A DNA stretch of 34,147 bases, from the NCBI GenBank assembly GCA_007280915.1, contig QYQL01000042.1, forward strand, positions 1 through 34,147, written 5' to 3'. Both the position numbers and the translations under genes were made by a program. Under the pieces are notes generated by a model. It had not been told where the DNA came from and did not search any database. It was given only the letters and a program-made list of their open reading frames with translations. Of the stretch, positions 15,584 through 24,073 are shown piece by piece. The DNA is from Verrucomicrobiaceae bacterium (GTDB taxonomy: Bacteria; Verrucomicrobiota; Verrucomicrobiia; Chthoniobacterales; Terrimicrobiaceae). Numbering within the stretch: the first letter of the stretch is position 1; every line of letters starts with the position of its first letter.

Positions 15584-16285
15584 CTAGGGTCTGATCTTTT
15601 TTGCGGGAATCGACTTCGAGAACGATTCCACATGCCAATCGAGAAAAAGCGCATGGCATTTTCCCTGATGTGGAAAAAACACGAACTTTCCTATAGTATT
15701 CCAATCCGATGGCGGAGGCCAGCCCTGATCGACAATATCCTGGTCCTCGCCTGTGGAAAAAGTCGCGTATCCATCCACCAGATACACCGTCGAAGAGGGA
15801 TATTCGAAGCTCTGGAGTCTCATTTCAGGCCATCCCCAACCAGGATTGGTGAAGGAATTTGCGGAATAAGTCATTACTCCAAAGCGATACTTTGCGGGGG
15901 TGGCGGGACAAGCGAGTTGCTTGTAGATTTCTGCGAGAATGGCTGGCGTCCATTGGGCTTCAGAACCGGTGTTACCAAGAATGGGGGCCAATCCTTGGAT
16001 CCACCGTGGGCAGAAGGGGGTGAATGTGCTGTTTCCCCAAGTTAGGATTCGCCCATTGTTATCGTTGGCAAACTGTTGGGCCGCCGCTCCAAGGGCACGC
16101 AGATTGCCAATGCACTTGGCCGAATGCCCCGCCTGAATGCTCTTTTGCAGTGCCGGGTAACCAAGTGCGGCAAGCACGGCGAGAATCGCCACCACGGCCA
16201 GCAATTCCAGAAGAGTGAAGCCTAAGTTGCCGATACCACGATTCCTGATAGAAGGAACCAAGGGAGCATATTGCAAGGCGTCCAT
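15584..16285 (-). CDS. prepilin-like secreted protein with N-terminal methylation motif
   Basis: From the ATG at 16285 this is 233 residues. A 23-residue leader (MDALQYAPLVPSIRNRGIGN) precedes GFTLLELLAVVAILAVLAAL, the type IV prepilin/pseudopilin cleavage and methylation helix. The rest is a pseudopilin-like head with SAKCIGNLRALGAAAQQFAN. Near the end, HQGKCHALFLDWHVESFSKS resembles the H-X9-DG ending, but DW replaces DG. Such proteins are very abundant in Verrucomicrobiota and Planctomycetota, and their role is poorly known. An upstream in-frame ATG at 16378 is the alternative; it would lie 68 nt from the TACGTA-core motif. The stop abuts an old IS end, so the last residues could have changed. 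Confidence 0.75.
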   Translation of the reverse strand: MDALQYAPLVPSIRNRGIGNLGFTLLELLAVVAILAVLAALGYPALQKSIQAGHSAKCIGNLRALGAAAQQFANDNNGRILTWGNSTFTPFCPRWIQGLAPILGNTGSEAQWTPAILAEIYKQLACPATPAKYRFGVMTYSANSFTNPGWGWPEMRLQSFEYPSSTVYLVDGYATFSTGEDQDIVDQGWPPPSDWNTIGKFVFFPHQGKCHALFLDWHVESFSKSIPAKKIRP

Positions 16286-16440
16286 GGACGGGGAGTTCAA
16301 GGAGCCTTTAATCCTGCCGTCCGTGACACCGGGCGAAAGAGCCTCATACAAAGCGGAGAATCCAAGGGAGAGCTGCATTTGACGATCTGTACCCTACAGG
16401 GATGCGCGACCATATAAAATGGAGAAATATGAGGAGTTTG

Positions 16441-16455
16441 TTATACGTAAAATTA
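16441..16455 (-). promoter_or_regulatory. TACGTA-core motif, copy 3
   Basis: The plus strand reads TTATACGTAAAATTA, identical to copy 1 in the first 13 bases. It points toward the prepilin-like gene. Its centre is 68 nt from the upstream candidate start (16378), close to the 67 nt seen at copy 2. The truncated GH5 gene on the other strand begins about 75 nt away. Confidence 0.45.
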
Positions 16456-16529
16456 ACCGGATGCTGGTGGACGGTTGTTGAGGCATCCGCAGTGGGACAA
16501 AATTGTAATTCTGGGCAACGGTTGTTTTT

Positions 16530-17738
16530 GTGAGTGTTCCGGGGCGTGCCCTTGATCCGAAATATCTCGAGCAGTTGGACGCGATGGTGGAGATGGGGAA
16601 GAGGGAGGGATTGAAGACGGCGTTCAAAATGACCGTCTATGATGTGAATCCCGCCAAGGAGGGGGAGATGTCCGGGTTCAAACAGCAGGACTGGATTGAT
16701 CTCTACCTCGACAAGGACGGACGGCAGGACCTTTTCCTCAATGCATGGCGGCATGTATTCGAGCGCTACAAGGACAATCCGGCTGTGTTCGGCTATGACC
16801 TCGTGAACGAGCCCTGCGCCACCGAGGGAAGCAAGCAGATCTGGGAAGCCGAGCCGCGATTCAAGGACAGCGATACGTTTCAGCGCGAGTATTTCGTTCC
16901 GTTCTACAGGAAATTGATCGATGAATTGCACCGGGTCAGCCCGGCAGGCAAGTGGGCGCTTTTCCAACCGTATCATGTCCCGCCACCGGTGCACCGCGCC
17001 ACCGACTTCCCCTGCCTGCCGCTGAGCGAGCCTTTGAATCGCGAAGGCATCGTCTTTGCGCCGCACTATTACAACGACGATCCGGCGCTTGCGCTGAAGC
17101 GCTACACGGCGGACGCAGAACTGAACGGTGCACCGATGATGTTTGGCGAATACGGCAAGGCGACCGTGGCCGGGACGGACCGCGATTTGACCGAACAGCA
17201 AGCCTATGAGAAAGTGTTGATCGACACGGTCACGGAGTTCGACAAGCGTGCCCTGGGCTGCGTGAAGGCATGGTGGTGCGGCAGCCGCGTTTTCAACAAG
17301 GCGTTGGAAGCGAAGCCGCATGCTGTGACGTGGGCGGTGTTCTATGGCGATTCTCCGTTCGGCGGCGCCGAGAGAAAATACATCATGGACGTCATCGTCC
17401 GTCCGCGCCCGCTGGCAATTGCCGGCGAGGTCAAAAGCTTCCATTTCGATTTTGCGACCCGCACGTTTGAAATGACGTTCATTCCCGGCAAAGGTTCCTC
17501 CGAGATCTTCGTGCCGGCGGACCGTCACTTTCCCGACGGGTTCCGGATCGTCTGCGGCGGCCTGACGCTTGCCTTTGCGCCCAAGTCTCCAACCGGCTTT
17601 GAAGTGGTGACCGATTCTGCCACGATCCCCGCGTCTGCTTTTCACTGGGATGCGGAGCGGAACCGTGTGCTGGTGGACAGCTGGGGCTCCGCTTCGGGAG
17701 AAAAAACTTTCAAAATTCTGCCAGGACTCCACGACTAA
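16530..17738 (+). pseudogene. 5'-truncated GH5-type glycoside hydrolase
   Basis: The open frame (402 codons from a GTG at 16530) begins in mid-barrel: ALDPKYLEQLDAMVEMGKRE corresponds to the second or third strand region of clan GH-A enzymes. The barrel's first part and any signal peptide are missing. The catalytic acid/base survives in GYDLVNEPCA (Glu94 of this frame) and the nucleophile in MMFGEYGKA (Glu207). A C-terminal beta domain with SSEIFVPADRHFPDGFRIVC resembles the GH5 endoglycoceramidase-type C-terminal domain. No convincing upstream coding frame joins it, so I infer truncation by rearrangement. A reinitiated, leaderless protein is unlikely to fold. It precedes the sulfatase at 17748 by 9 nt and was probably its operon partner. 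Confidence 0.75.
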
Positions 17739-17747
17739 AAACACACC

Positions 17748-19061
17748 ATGAAACTACCACCCCTACTCTGCATCCTCACGCTGCTTTGCGGTCCCGTCCT
17801 TGCCAAGGAAAGCAAGCCTTCCAAGCCGAACATCGTCTTCATCCTTGCCGACGACCTCGGGCTGGACGGCGTCGGCTGCTTCGGCTCGGACCGGTTCAAG
17901 GGAAAGACTCCGAATCTCGACAAGCTTGCGGAATCAGGACTGCGCTTCACGCAATGCTACGCGATGCCGCTGTGCGGTCCCTCGCGCTGCACGATCAACA
18001 CCGGTCGATACGGGTTTCGCACAGGTGGCTCGACAAACCCCGCGGCGGGAAATCCCTCTTTCAAGGACGAGCCTTCCATCGCTCGAACCCTCAAGCAGGC
18101 GGGTTACGCCACGGGGATGGCGGGTAAGTGGAGACAGATGAGCGACACGCCGGGCGACTGGGGGTTCGACGAATGGCTCACCGACCCGATTGCCAGCGGG
18201 TGGTATTGGAAAAACACCTATACGAAAAACGGCGAGGAGATCACAACGCCGCAGGAAGTTTACTGCCCCGATGCCTGCCTGGAGTTCACTCTGGACTTCA
18301 TGCGGCGGAACAAGGACAAGCCGTTCTACTTTTACTACCCGACGCATCTCATCCACGGGCCGATTCTGAAAACGCCGGACAGCAAGCCAGACACGAAGGA
18401 CTTCTACGAGGACAACGTCGCATACCTTGACAAGCAGGTCGGGCAGATCGTTGCCGAGCTCGACAAACTCGGTCTTCGGGAGAATACGCTCATCGTGTTC
18501 ACAGGAGACAACGGCACCGCACACTTCGGTGCCGCGCAATCTACTATCAACGGACGCAAAATCAACGGCATGAAGGGGACGCTGCTGGAAGGCGGAAGCC
18601 GTGTGCCCCTGATCGCCAACTGGAAAGGCACAACCCCTGCGGGCCGGGTGACAAACGATCTGGTGGATTTCAGTGATTTCTACGCGACCTTTGCCAGCTT
18701 GGCCGGGGCGAAGATGCCGGAGGGAGTTGCATTTGACAGCTACAGCTTTGCTCCTGAGTTGCTCGGCAAGAAAGGCGCGCCGCGCGAATGGGTCTTCGTG
18801 CAGCTTGGCCCGAAATGGTATGTCCGGGAGCAGGGATTCAAGCTCACCGAAAGCGGTGAACTCTTCGATATGAGCGATGCTCCGTTCGTCGAGAAGCCGG
18901 TCGCCGCAGACTCGACGGATCCCGGCGCCTCAGCCGCCCGCCAGCGCCTGCAGGCCGTGCTCGACAAGCTCAGCCCCGCCACAGGAAAAGTCGCACCTCC
19001 CGCACCGAAAAAAGACAAAAAAAAGAACCGTCCTCCAAAGGCAACTCCGGCGCAGGCTTAA
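17748..19061 (+). CDS. secreted S1-family sulfatase, Cys-type
   Basis: This 437-residue protein has a signal peptide (MKLPPLLCILTLLCGPVLA). KPNIVFILADDLGLDGVG holds the metal-binding Asp pair. LCGPSR (Cys at about 76) is the formylglycine signature, and VFTGDNGTAHFG supplies the later metal ligands. The usual GKWH motif is GKWR, so the His that normally contacts the formylglycine is Arg; this may be a subfamily trait. The C-terminus is a Pro/Lys-rich tail from about residue 415 (APKKDKKKNRPPKA), which could bind anionic glycan. It probably removes sulfate esters in the periplasm or outside. It follows the broken GH5 gene and converges on the esterase at 19068. Confidence 0.9.
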   Translation: MKLPPLLCILTLLCGPVLAKESKPSKPNIVFILADDLGLDGVGCFGSDRFKGKTPNLDKLAESGLRFTQCYAMPLCGPSRCTINTGRYGFRTGGSTNPAAGNPSFKDEPSIARTLKQAGYATGMAGKWRQMSDTPGDWGFDEWLTDPIASGWYWKNTYTKNGEEITTPQEVYCPDACLEFTLDFMRRNKDKPFYFYYPTHLIHGPILKTPDSKPDTKDFYEDNVAYLDKQVGQIVAELDKLGLRENTLIVFTGDNGTAHFGAAQSTINGRKINGMKGTLLEGGSRVPLIANWKGTTPAGRVTNDLVDFSDFYATFASLAGAKMPEGVAFDSYSFAPELLGKKGAPREWVFVQLGPKWYVREQGFKLTESGELFDMSDAPFVEKPVAADSTDPGASAARQRLQAVLDKLSPATGKVAPPAPKKDKKKNRPPKATPAQA

Positions 19062-19082
19062 GTATTGCTACTTGATGAAGCC
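19055..19082. terminator. possible convergent hairpin between two genes
   Basis: GGCTT (19055) and AAGTA pair with TACTT and AAGCC (ending 19082), with a four-base GATG bulge and a TTGC loop. It covers both stop codons of the convergent genes. There is no T run, so termination is uncertain. Confidence 0.25.
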
Positions 19083-19931
19083 CTGGATTTTGAGCCAGTA
19101 GAGGCAGTCGGCCGCCCAGGGAAGGATGACGCCATCGCGGCCGAGGCCCTGTCCGTGCTTTCCTTTTTGATAAATATGAAGATCAAAAGGGACCCCGGCC
19201 TTGCGCAGGGCGGCGGCGAATTCCAGGGAGTTTTCCACCTTCACTGCGCTGTCCTCCCAGGTGTGCCAGATAAACGTGGGAGGGGTGTCCTTGGTGACCT
19301 GCTTTTCGTTTGAAAGCAATTCGACGAGCTCGGGTGAGGGGTTATCTCCGAGCAGGCGTTGCTTGGATCCCAGGTGCGTCAACGGACCCATACTGATGAC
19401 GGGATAGCACAGGATGCCAATGTCCGGCCGCGAACTGAACCGCTCGATCGGATCGGGATCTTCCGGCTTGCCCGCATCGAAGTGGGTGAGCAGTGTCGAG
19501 GCCAGATGCCCGCCCGCGCTGGAGCCCATGATGCCGACACGGGCTGGATCGATCTTCCACTCAGTGGCCTTGGACCGGGTAAGACGCACGGCCCGCGCCG
19601 CATCGTTGAGCATCGCGGGATGCCGGTAGCCTTTCGAGCCAAGCCGGTATTTTAGAACAATCCCGGCGACCCCGTTTTCCGCCAGCCACTCGGCATAACC
19701 GGCTCCCTCATGCGGGGCGAGTCCGCCATACCCTCCACCGGGGCAGATGACGATAGCCGCTCCCGTGGCTTTCTCCGGGGCAGGAAGATAGGTCGTGAGC
19801 GTTGGAATGTCCTGATCCGCCGTCCCGAGCGCGCCGGGTGCCCCGCTCGGCCACAACGGGATCGGGTCCAGCGGCGCGGCATGCAGGGAAAAAATGGCGG
19901 ATAGGGCAAGCAGGAGAGGAGTGAGTTTCAT
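19068..19931 (-). CDS. secreted alpha/beta-hydrolase esterase
   Basis: This is 287 residues from the ATG at 19931, chosen because it starts a signal peptide (MKLTPLLLALSAIFSLHA). The opening PLDPIPLWPSGAPGALG is typical of the exported BD-FAE/acetylxylan-esterase-like group. CPGGGYGGLAPHEG forms the oxyanion region (about 63-76), GSSAGGH holds the nucleophile Ser138, HTWEDSAV holds the Asp, and KGKHGQGLG holds the catalytic His. It likely removes acetyl or other acyl groups from polysaccharide. It is transcribed opposite to its neighbours. The 277 nt upstream (19932-20208) shows no convincing gene. Confidence 0.85.
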   Translation of the reverse strand: MKLTPLLLALSAIFSLHAAPLDPIPLWPSGAPGALGTADQDIPTLTTYLPAPEKATGAAIVICPGGGYGGLAPHEGAGYAEWLAENGVAGIVLKYRLGSKGYRHPAMLNDAARAVRLTRSKATEWKIDPARVGIMGSSAGGHLASTLLTHFDAGKPEDPDPIERFSSRPDIGILCYPVISMGPLTHLGSKQRLLGDNPSPELVELLSNEKQVTKDTPPTFIWHTWEDSAVKVENSLEFAAALRKAGVPFDLHIYQKGKHGQGLGRDGVILPWAADCLYWLKIQGFIK

Positions 19932-20208
19932 ATGGGCTGGGGAATTCAAAGCTCCGCGCGATGAGCAAACGAGCAGCTTGCATACTACAATCACGGTTTG
20001 TTGAAATCGAGCAGAAGCTTTTTCATGTCGGATACCGCCTGGAACAGGGCTGGGATGATCAGCGGAAAGTCCCGGGGAGCAGACGCGACATACGATCCAA
20101 GGTGGTTCATTGCGGTGGAAAGTGGAAACCTGCGCATTGGTCTCGCGTCTGCCGGTTTCGGGATGTTGACTTTGAATCTACGGAATTTTCCACGCACCCG
20201 AACACCCC

Positions 20209-21102
20209 GTGAAGCCTCTCCTTGCCTTCCTGATTTCAAGCTGCCTGCTTTCACCGGCTTTTGCTGAGATTGCTGGCGCGGAAAGCTTCACCTACAAGAC
20301 GGCAGGTGATGTGAAACTGGAACTGTTTGTTTTCCAGCCGGCTGACCGGAAAACGGGAGAAAAACGGCCCGCAATCCTGCTTTTTCACGGTGGCGGCTGG
20401 CGCACTGGGGGGCCTTATGCGATGGCCCCACAGTGCCGCTATTTCGCGGAGCGCGGCATGGTGGCGATCGCCGTCCAATACCGGCTTGTTCCGCAGGTGA
20501 CGATTGAAGGTTGTATCCGCGATGCGGTGTCCGCCGTGCGCTGGGTCCGGGCCAACGCCGAGCGGCTGGGGATTGATCCGGATCGGATTGCTGTCGGCGG
20601 GGGATCTGCCGGAGGGCATCTTGCGGCTGCAACGGGCATTTTGGAGGGGTTTGACGAACCCGGAGAGGACGCCAGCGCCCGCCCGGATGCCATGGTCCTC
20701 TTTTGCCCCGCCCTTGTGCTTGCGCCGGTCGAGGGCTTTCAGTGTGAGCTCGTGGGCGGCAGTGAGCGTCTGGAGAAACTGAAGAATATTCTGGGGCCAA
20801 CTCCCGAAAAATTTTCCCCCTACCACCATATCCGGGAGGGGCTTCCTCCGGCGCTCATCATGCACGGGACCGCCGACATGACGGTTCCGTTTTCCACGTC
20901 CGAGCTGTTTTGTGCCGCGATGAAGAAGGCGGGAAACCAGTGCGACCTTGTGCCTTACCAGGACCGGAGTCATGCGTTTTTCAACCTCGCAAACAGCCCG
21001 GAGGATTTTGCCTCCACGCTGGAGGATTGCGACAAATTCTTCGTTTCGCTGGGCTGGTTGCAACCGCACCGGGTTGGCAAGAGCACCGAATCCCCAAGAT
21101 AA
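20209..21102 (+). CDS. secreted alpha/beta-hydrolase (esterase/lipase-like)
   Basis: From the GTG at 20209 this is 297 residues with a signal peptide (MKPLLAFLISSCLLSPAFA). HGGGWRTGG (about 60-68) is the HGGGW oxyanion motif of the hormone-sensitive-lipase/Abhydrolase_3 group. GGGSAGGH carries Ser133. HGTADMTVPF gives the Asp, and DRSHAFFNL gives the His, so the triad is complete. It probably acts as a carbohydrate esterase outside the cytoplasm. It heads the plus-strand run that continues to 29452, although a 128-nt spacer to the next gene leaves room for a second promoter. Confidence 0.85.
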   Translation: MKPLLAFLISSCLLSPAFAEIAGAESFTYKTAGDVKLELFVFQPADRKTGEKRPAILLFHGGGWRTGGPYAMAPQCRYFAERGMVAIAVQYRLVPQVTIEGCIRDAVSAVRWVRANAERLGIDPDRIAVGGGSAGGHLAAATGILEGFDEPGEDASARPDAMVLFCPALVLAPVEGFQCELVGGSERLEKLKNILGPTPEKFSPYHHIREGLPPALIMHGTADMTVPFSTSELFCAAMKKAGNQCDLVPYQDRSHAFFNLANSPEDFASTLEDCDKFFVSLGWLQPHRVGKSTESPR

Positions 21103-21230
21103 AAGTCAGTGATCGATCGCGGGAATAGTCGTCGGATCCATTTCAGTATTGCCGATCACGCCGGCCAAAATCATATTGTTTCAGTCCGCTATGGAGATTG
21201 TCCCTGCGGGCGTTTTCTCCGATCCACCCC

Positions 21231-22307
21231 ATGAAGATTCTCCTGTCCGTCGTGCTCGCGGTTGCTTGTTGTAGCGGTTTTGCCCTGGGTGCGGGAGAGT
21301 CCGATCCCTCCCGGAGTCCGGAGAAACCCACTGCACCATCCCCGCAGGCAAAGAATCCTGAAGACAAAATGGGTATGGCCTCCGCCCTGCCGGAGCCGAC
21401 GGAGAGCAACGTCGCCTACGGTTCGCACGAGCGGCAGGTTCTTGACTTCTGGAAGGCGGATTCCGACAAGCCCACGCCGCTTCTTTTCTATATCCACGGC
21501 GGAAGCTGGCTTGTTGGAGACAAGCGCAAGATCGGTGAACTGCTCCGTTACGTTCCTGATGGAAAAGGCGGCAAGACGACCGCTCTCGAAAAATATCTCG
21601 CGGCCGGCATTTCGGTCGTCTCCATCAATTACCGCTATGTTTCGCAGGCGCAGGAAGCCGGGGTGAAGCCTCCTGTGAAGTGGCCGCTCGAGGATGCCGC
21701 CCGGGCATTGCAGCTGGTTCGCAGCAAGGCCGCCGCGTGGAACATTGATAAAAACCGCATCGCCGCCTCGGGCGGTTCGGCGGGAGCGTGTTCGAGTCTC
21801 TGGCTCGCATTCCATCCCGACATGGCCGATCCCAAGAGCGATGATCCTGTGGCTCACGAGTCCACCCGCCTGAGTTTTGCCGCCGTGCATGGTGCCCAGA
21901 CAACCCTCGATCCGCAGCAGATGAAGGAATGGACGCCGAACAGCGGATACGGCGGACATGCGTTTGGATTCAACGGTGACAAGGAAAAGAAGATCTCATC
22001 GTTCCAGCAGTTTCTCGACAACCGCGAAGCCATCCTGCCTTGGATTGCGGAGTATTCGCCCATCGCTCTCGCCACGCCCGATGATCCCCCTGTCTTTCTC
22101 TACTACGCCGGTGCCCCCGCCCTCGGGCAGAGCCAGAAGGATCCGACGCACACCGCGAACTTCGGCGCGAAGCTTCAGGAAAAACTGCGCGGAATCGGAG
22201 TGGATTGCGTCCTTGCCTATCCGGGTGCTCCCGGATTCGAGGACACAACCGTTCAAGTATACATTCTGGAGAGGTTCCAAAACGAAAAGGAGGCAGTGAA
22301 AAAATGA
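21231..22307 (+). CDS. secreted alpha/beta-hydrolase, altered C-terminal triad
   Basis: From the ATG at 21231 this is 358 residues with a signal peptide (MKILLSVVLAVACCSGFALG), then a Pro/Ser-rich linker to about residue 55. YIHGGSW (about 87-93) is the oxyanion motif and SGGSAGACSSLW carries Ser183. The C-terminal segment YPGAPGFEDTTVQVYILERF is where relatives have the catalytic His, and I see none there. HTANFG, about 27 residues before, is the nearest His. Either the His lies elsewhere or the enzyme is inactive. It is the second esterase in the row and is followed after 101 nt by the SGNH enzyme, with a REP-like repeat between them. Confidence 0.78.
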   Translation: MKILLSVVLAVACCSGFALGAGESDPSRSPEKPTAPSPQAKNPEDKMGMASALPEPTESNVAYGSHERQVLDFWKADSDKPTPLLFYIHGGSWLVGDKRKIGELLRYVPDGKGGKTTALEKYLAAGISVVSINYRYVSQAQEAGVKPPVKWPLEDAARALQLVRSKAAAWNIDKNRIAASGGSAGACSSLWLAFHPDMADPKSDDPVAHESTRLSFAAVHGAQTTLDPQQMKEWTPNSGYGGHAFGFNGDKEKKISSFQQFLDNREAILPWIAEYSPIALATPDDPPVFLYYAGAPALGQSQKDPTHTANFGAKLQEKLRGIGVDCVLAYPGAPGFEDTTVQVYILERFQNEKEAVKK

Positions 22308-22351
22308 GGTTCCATTTCATGAAATCGACTACGCGTTTTCGGACAGTTCCT

Positions 22352-22415
22352 GTGGCATGGGCATCCTGCCCATTCGAAGAAATCCAGCAAGACATGGGCA
22401 GGATGCCCATGCCAC
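22352..22415. repeat. REP/BIME-like inverted repeat
   Basis: Two perfect 22-bp arms (22352-22373 and 22394-22415) face each other across a 20-nt spacer. Each arm is itself a hairpin built on ATGGGCATCCTGCCCAT. This two-hairpin layout is that of bacterial REP pairs. The right arm contains the ATG codons at 22394, 22403 and 22409 that can start the downstream gene, so the repeat overlaps its translation start. Confidence 0.85.
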
Positions 22416-24073
22416 GGTATTTGTTTCGCCCTGTGAAGCCGCGTCTTGCGGCATTTGCGGGTCTTCTTTTTCTGATCCCGGCTGTCCTCTGCGGCGCGGA
22501 CCTTCGCCTTGCCGGAATGTTCGGCGACCACATGGTTTTGCAGCGGGATGTTCCGGTTCCGGTGTGGGGCTGGGCGGCACCGGGCGAAAAAGTGAATGTC
22601 GAGTTTGCCGACCAGAAGAAGTCCGCAGCAGCCGATGCGTCCGGCAAGTGGATGGTGAAGCTGGATCCGATGACCGCCAGCGCCGAATCCCGCACCCTGA
22701 CGGTGACCGGCAACGGCTCCCTCACGCTGAGCGATGTCCTCGTCGGCGATGTCTGGCTCTGCTCGGGCCAGTCGAATATGGGGATCCCGATGGACGTGCC
22801 GGGAAACGAATTCCTCCAGCAGCGGATTCGCGAGGCCGACAATCCGCAACTGCGCTTCGTCCAGCTTGCCCACCAGTTTCCCGACCAGCCTGCGGCCGAT
22901 ACGAAGGGGAGCTGGCGGATTGCCCGGCCCGACACGGTTCGGAGCTGGACCGCGATCGGGTATCTTTTCGGGGACAAGATCCAGAGAGAGCTCGGCGTGC
23001 CGGTCGGGATTGTTGGCGGTGCGATGGGGGGGACTCCGATTGAAAGTTGGATGTCACGCGAGGTATTGCTGGCTAATCACGCCAACGAACCATACCTAGA
23101 AAAACATGCGGCAGCGGTCCAGCAATTGCCGAAAACCCTCCCCAAATTTGAAAAGGAACTCGCCGCGTTCAAGGAACGGTTTCCGGACACTCCTTCCCTG
23201 GTTGCCGAAAATGCCGCGAGGAGGCAGCGCGGCGAACCGGAGTTGCGGGAACCACGGAAGCCTGACGGAGCCGCCGATTCCGCGAGAAATCCGGCAGCAT
23301 GCTTCAATGGAAAAATCGCCCCGTTTGCGCCCTTCGCCATCAAGGGGGTGCTTTGGTATCAGGGAGAGGGCAACGTCAACGGCTTTCTCCAATACCCCTT
23401 CCAGATGGCGGATCTGATGAAGCTCTGGCGTGGGCTGTTCGGTTTGCCGAAACTCCCGTTCATCATGACCGAACTCGCCCCGCTTGGCCCAGTGGCGGCG
23501 GCTCCCGAGGACAGCGCCCGTGCCAGATTCGGGGAGGCTCTTGCGAAAACCGCGAAAGCCGACGGCAACGCGTGGGTCATCACAATCGTGGATGGAGGAG
23601 ACCCCGACAACATTCACCCCGCAAAAAAAGAAATTCCCGGCGAGCGGTTTGCTGCGATGGCCCTTGCCAAGGTTTATGGGCGGGATGGTATCGCACACGG
23701 TCCGTTGCTCAAATCATGGAAGGCGGTTGATGGCGGGGCTGAGATCAAATTCGATTCGGCCGGTGGCGGATTGATTGCGAAGGCTGTCAACCTGGGAGGA
23801 CACGGGGTGGGGGACGATTCCGTTCACGGATTCGAACTCGCCGGAAAAGACAAAAAGTTTTTTCCGGCCACCGCCCGCATTGTGGAGGGTGACACCGTGA
23901 TCGCAAAGTGCCCCCAGGTTCCTTCTCCCATCGCCGTGCGCTATGCGTGGGCCGGGTTCCCCCTGTGCAATCTCTATAACAGGGAAGGTTTCGCCGCCTA
24001 TCCGTTCCGGACCGATGACTGGCCATTCCTGCAGCCCGCCGCTCCCCCGCCGAAGGAATCACCCTCCCCTTGA
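22409..24073 (+). CDS. sialate O-acetylesterase-like SGNH hydrolase
   Basis: From the ATG at 22409 this is 554 residues. I chose it because it gives a good signal peptide (MPRYLFRPVKPRLAAFAGLL, then FLIPAVLCGA). The in-frame ATG at 22319 would add residues translated from the REP-like repeat. ADLRLAGMFGDHMVLQRDVP is the characteristic N-terminus of this family. CSGQSNMG (Ser119) is block I, LWYQGEGN is block III, and DPDNIHPAKK gives the Asp/His pair. The family removes O-acetyl groups from sialic acids and, in many environmental members, from other acylated sugars. The tail is Pro-rich. Its TGA overlaps the next gene's TTG start (TTGA, 24070-24073), so translation is probably coupled. Confidence 0.88.
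   Translation: MPRYLFRPVKPRLAAFAGLLFLIPAVLCGADLRLAGMFGDHMVLQRDVPVPVWGWAAPGEKVNVEFADQKKSAAADASGKWMVKLDPMTASAESRTLTVTGNGSLTLSDVLVGDVWLCSGQSNMGIPMDVPGNEFLQQRIREADNPQLRFVQLAHQFPDQPAADTKGSWRIARPDTVRSWTAIGYLFGDKIQRELGVPVGIVGGAMGGTPIESWMSREVLLANHANEPYLEKHAAAVQQLPKTLPKFEKELAAFKERFPDTPSLVAENAARRQRGEPELREPRKPDGAADSARNPAACFNGKIAPFAPFAIKGVLWYQGEGNVNGFLQYPFQMADLMKLWRGLFGLPKLPFIMTELAPLGPVAAAPEDSARARFGEALAKTAKADGNAWVITIVDGGDPDNIHPAKKEIPGERFAAMALAKVYGRDGIAHGPLLKSWKAVDGGAEIKFDSAGGGLIAKAVNLGGHGVGDDSVHGFELAGKDKKFFPATARIVEGDTVIAKCPQVPSPIAVRYAWAGFPLCNLYNREGFAAYPFRTDDWPFLQPAAPPPKESPSP

Noticed and set aside
16344-17744. 466-codon minus-strand open frame over the GH5 relic
   Set aside because: It is exactly antisense to recognisable GH5 sequence with catalytic motifs, and its translation shows no family features.
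19991-20110. Short minus-strand frame ending in DFPLIIPALFQAVSDMKKLL
   Set aside because: It looks somewhat protein-like, but no start, family motif or partner frame supports a gene or a nameable fragment.
22205-22408. Upstream extension of the SGNH esterase to 22205 or 22319
   Set aside because: The first lies inside the previous gene in another frame; the second would translate a non-coding repeat ahead of a good signal peptide.
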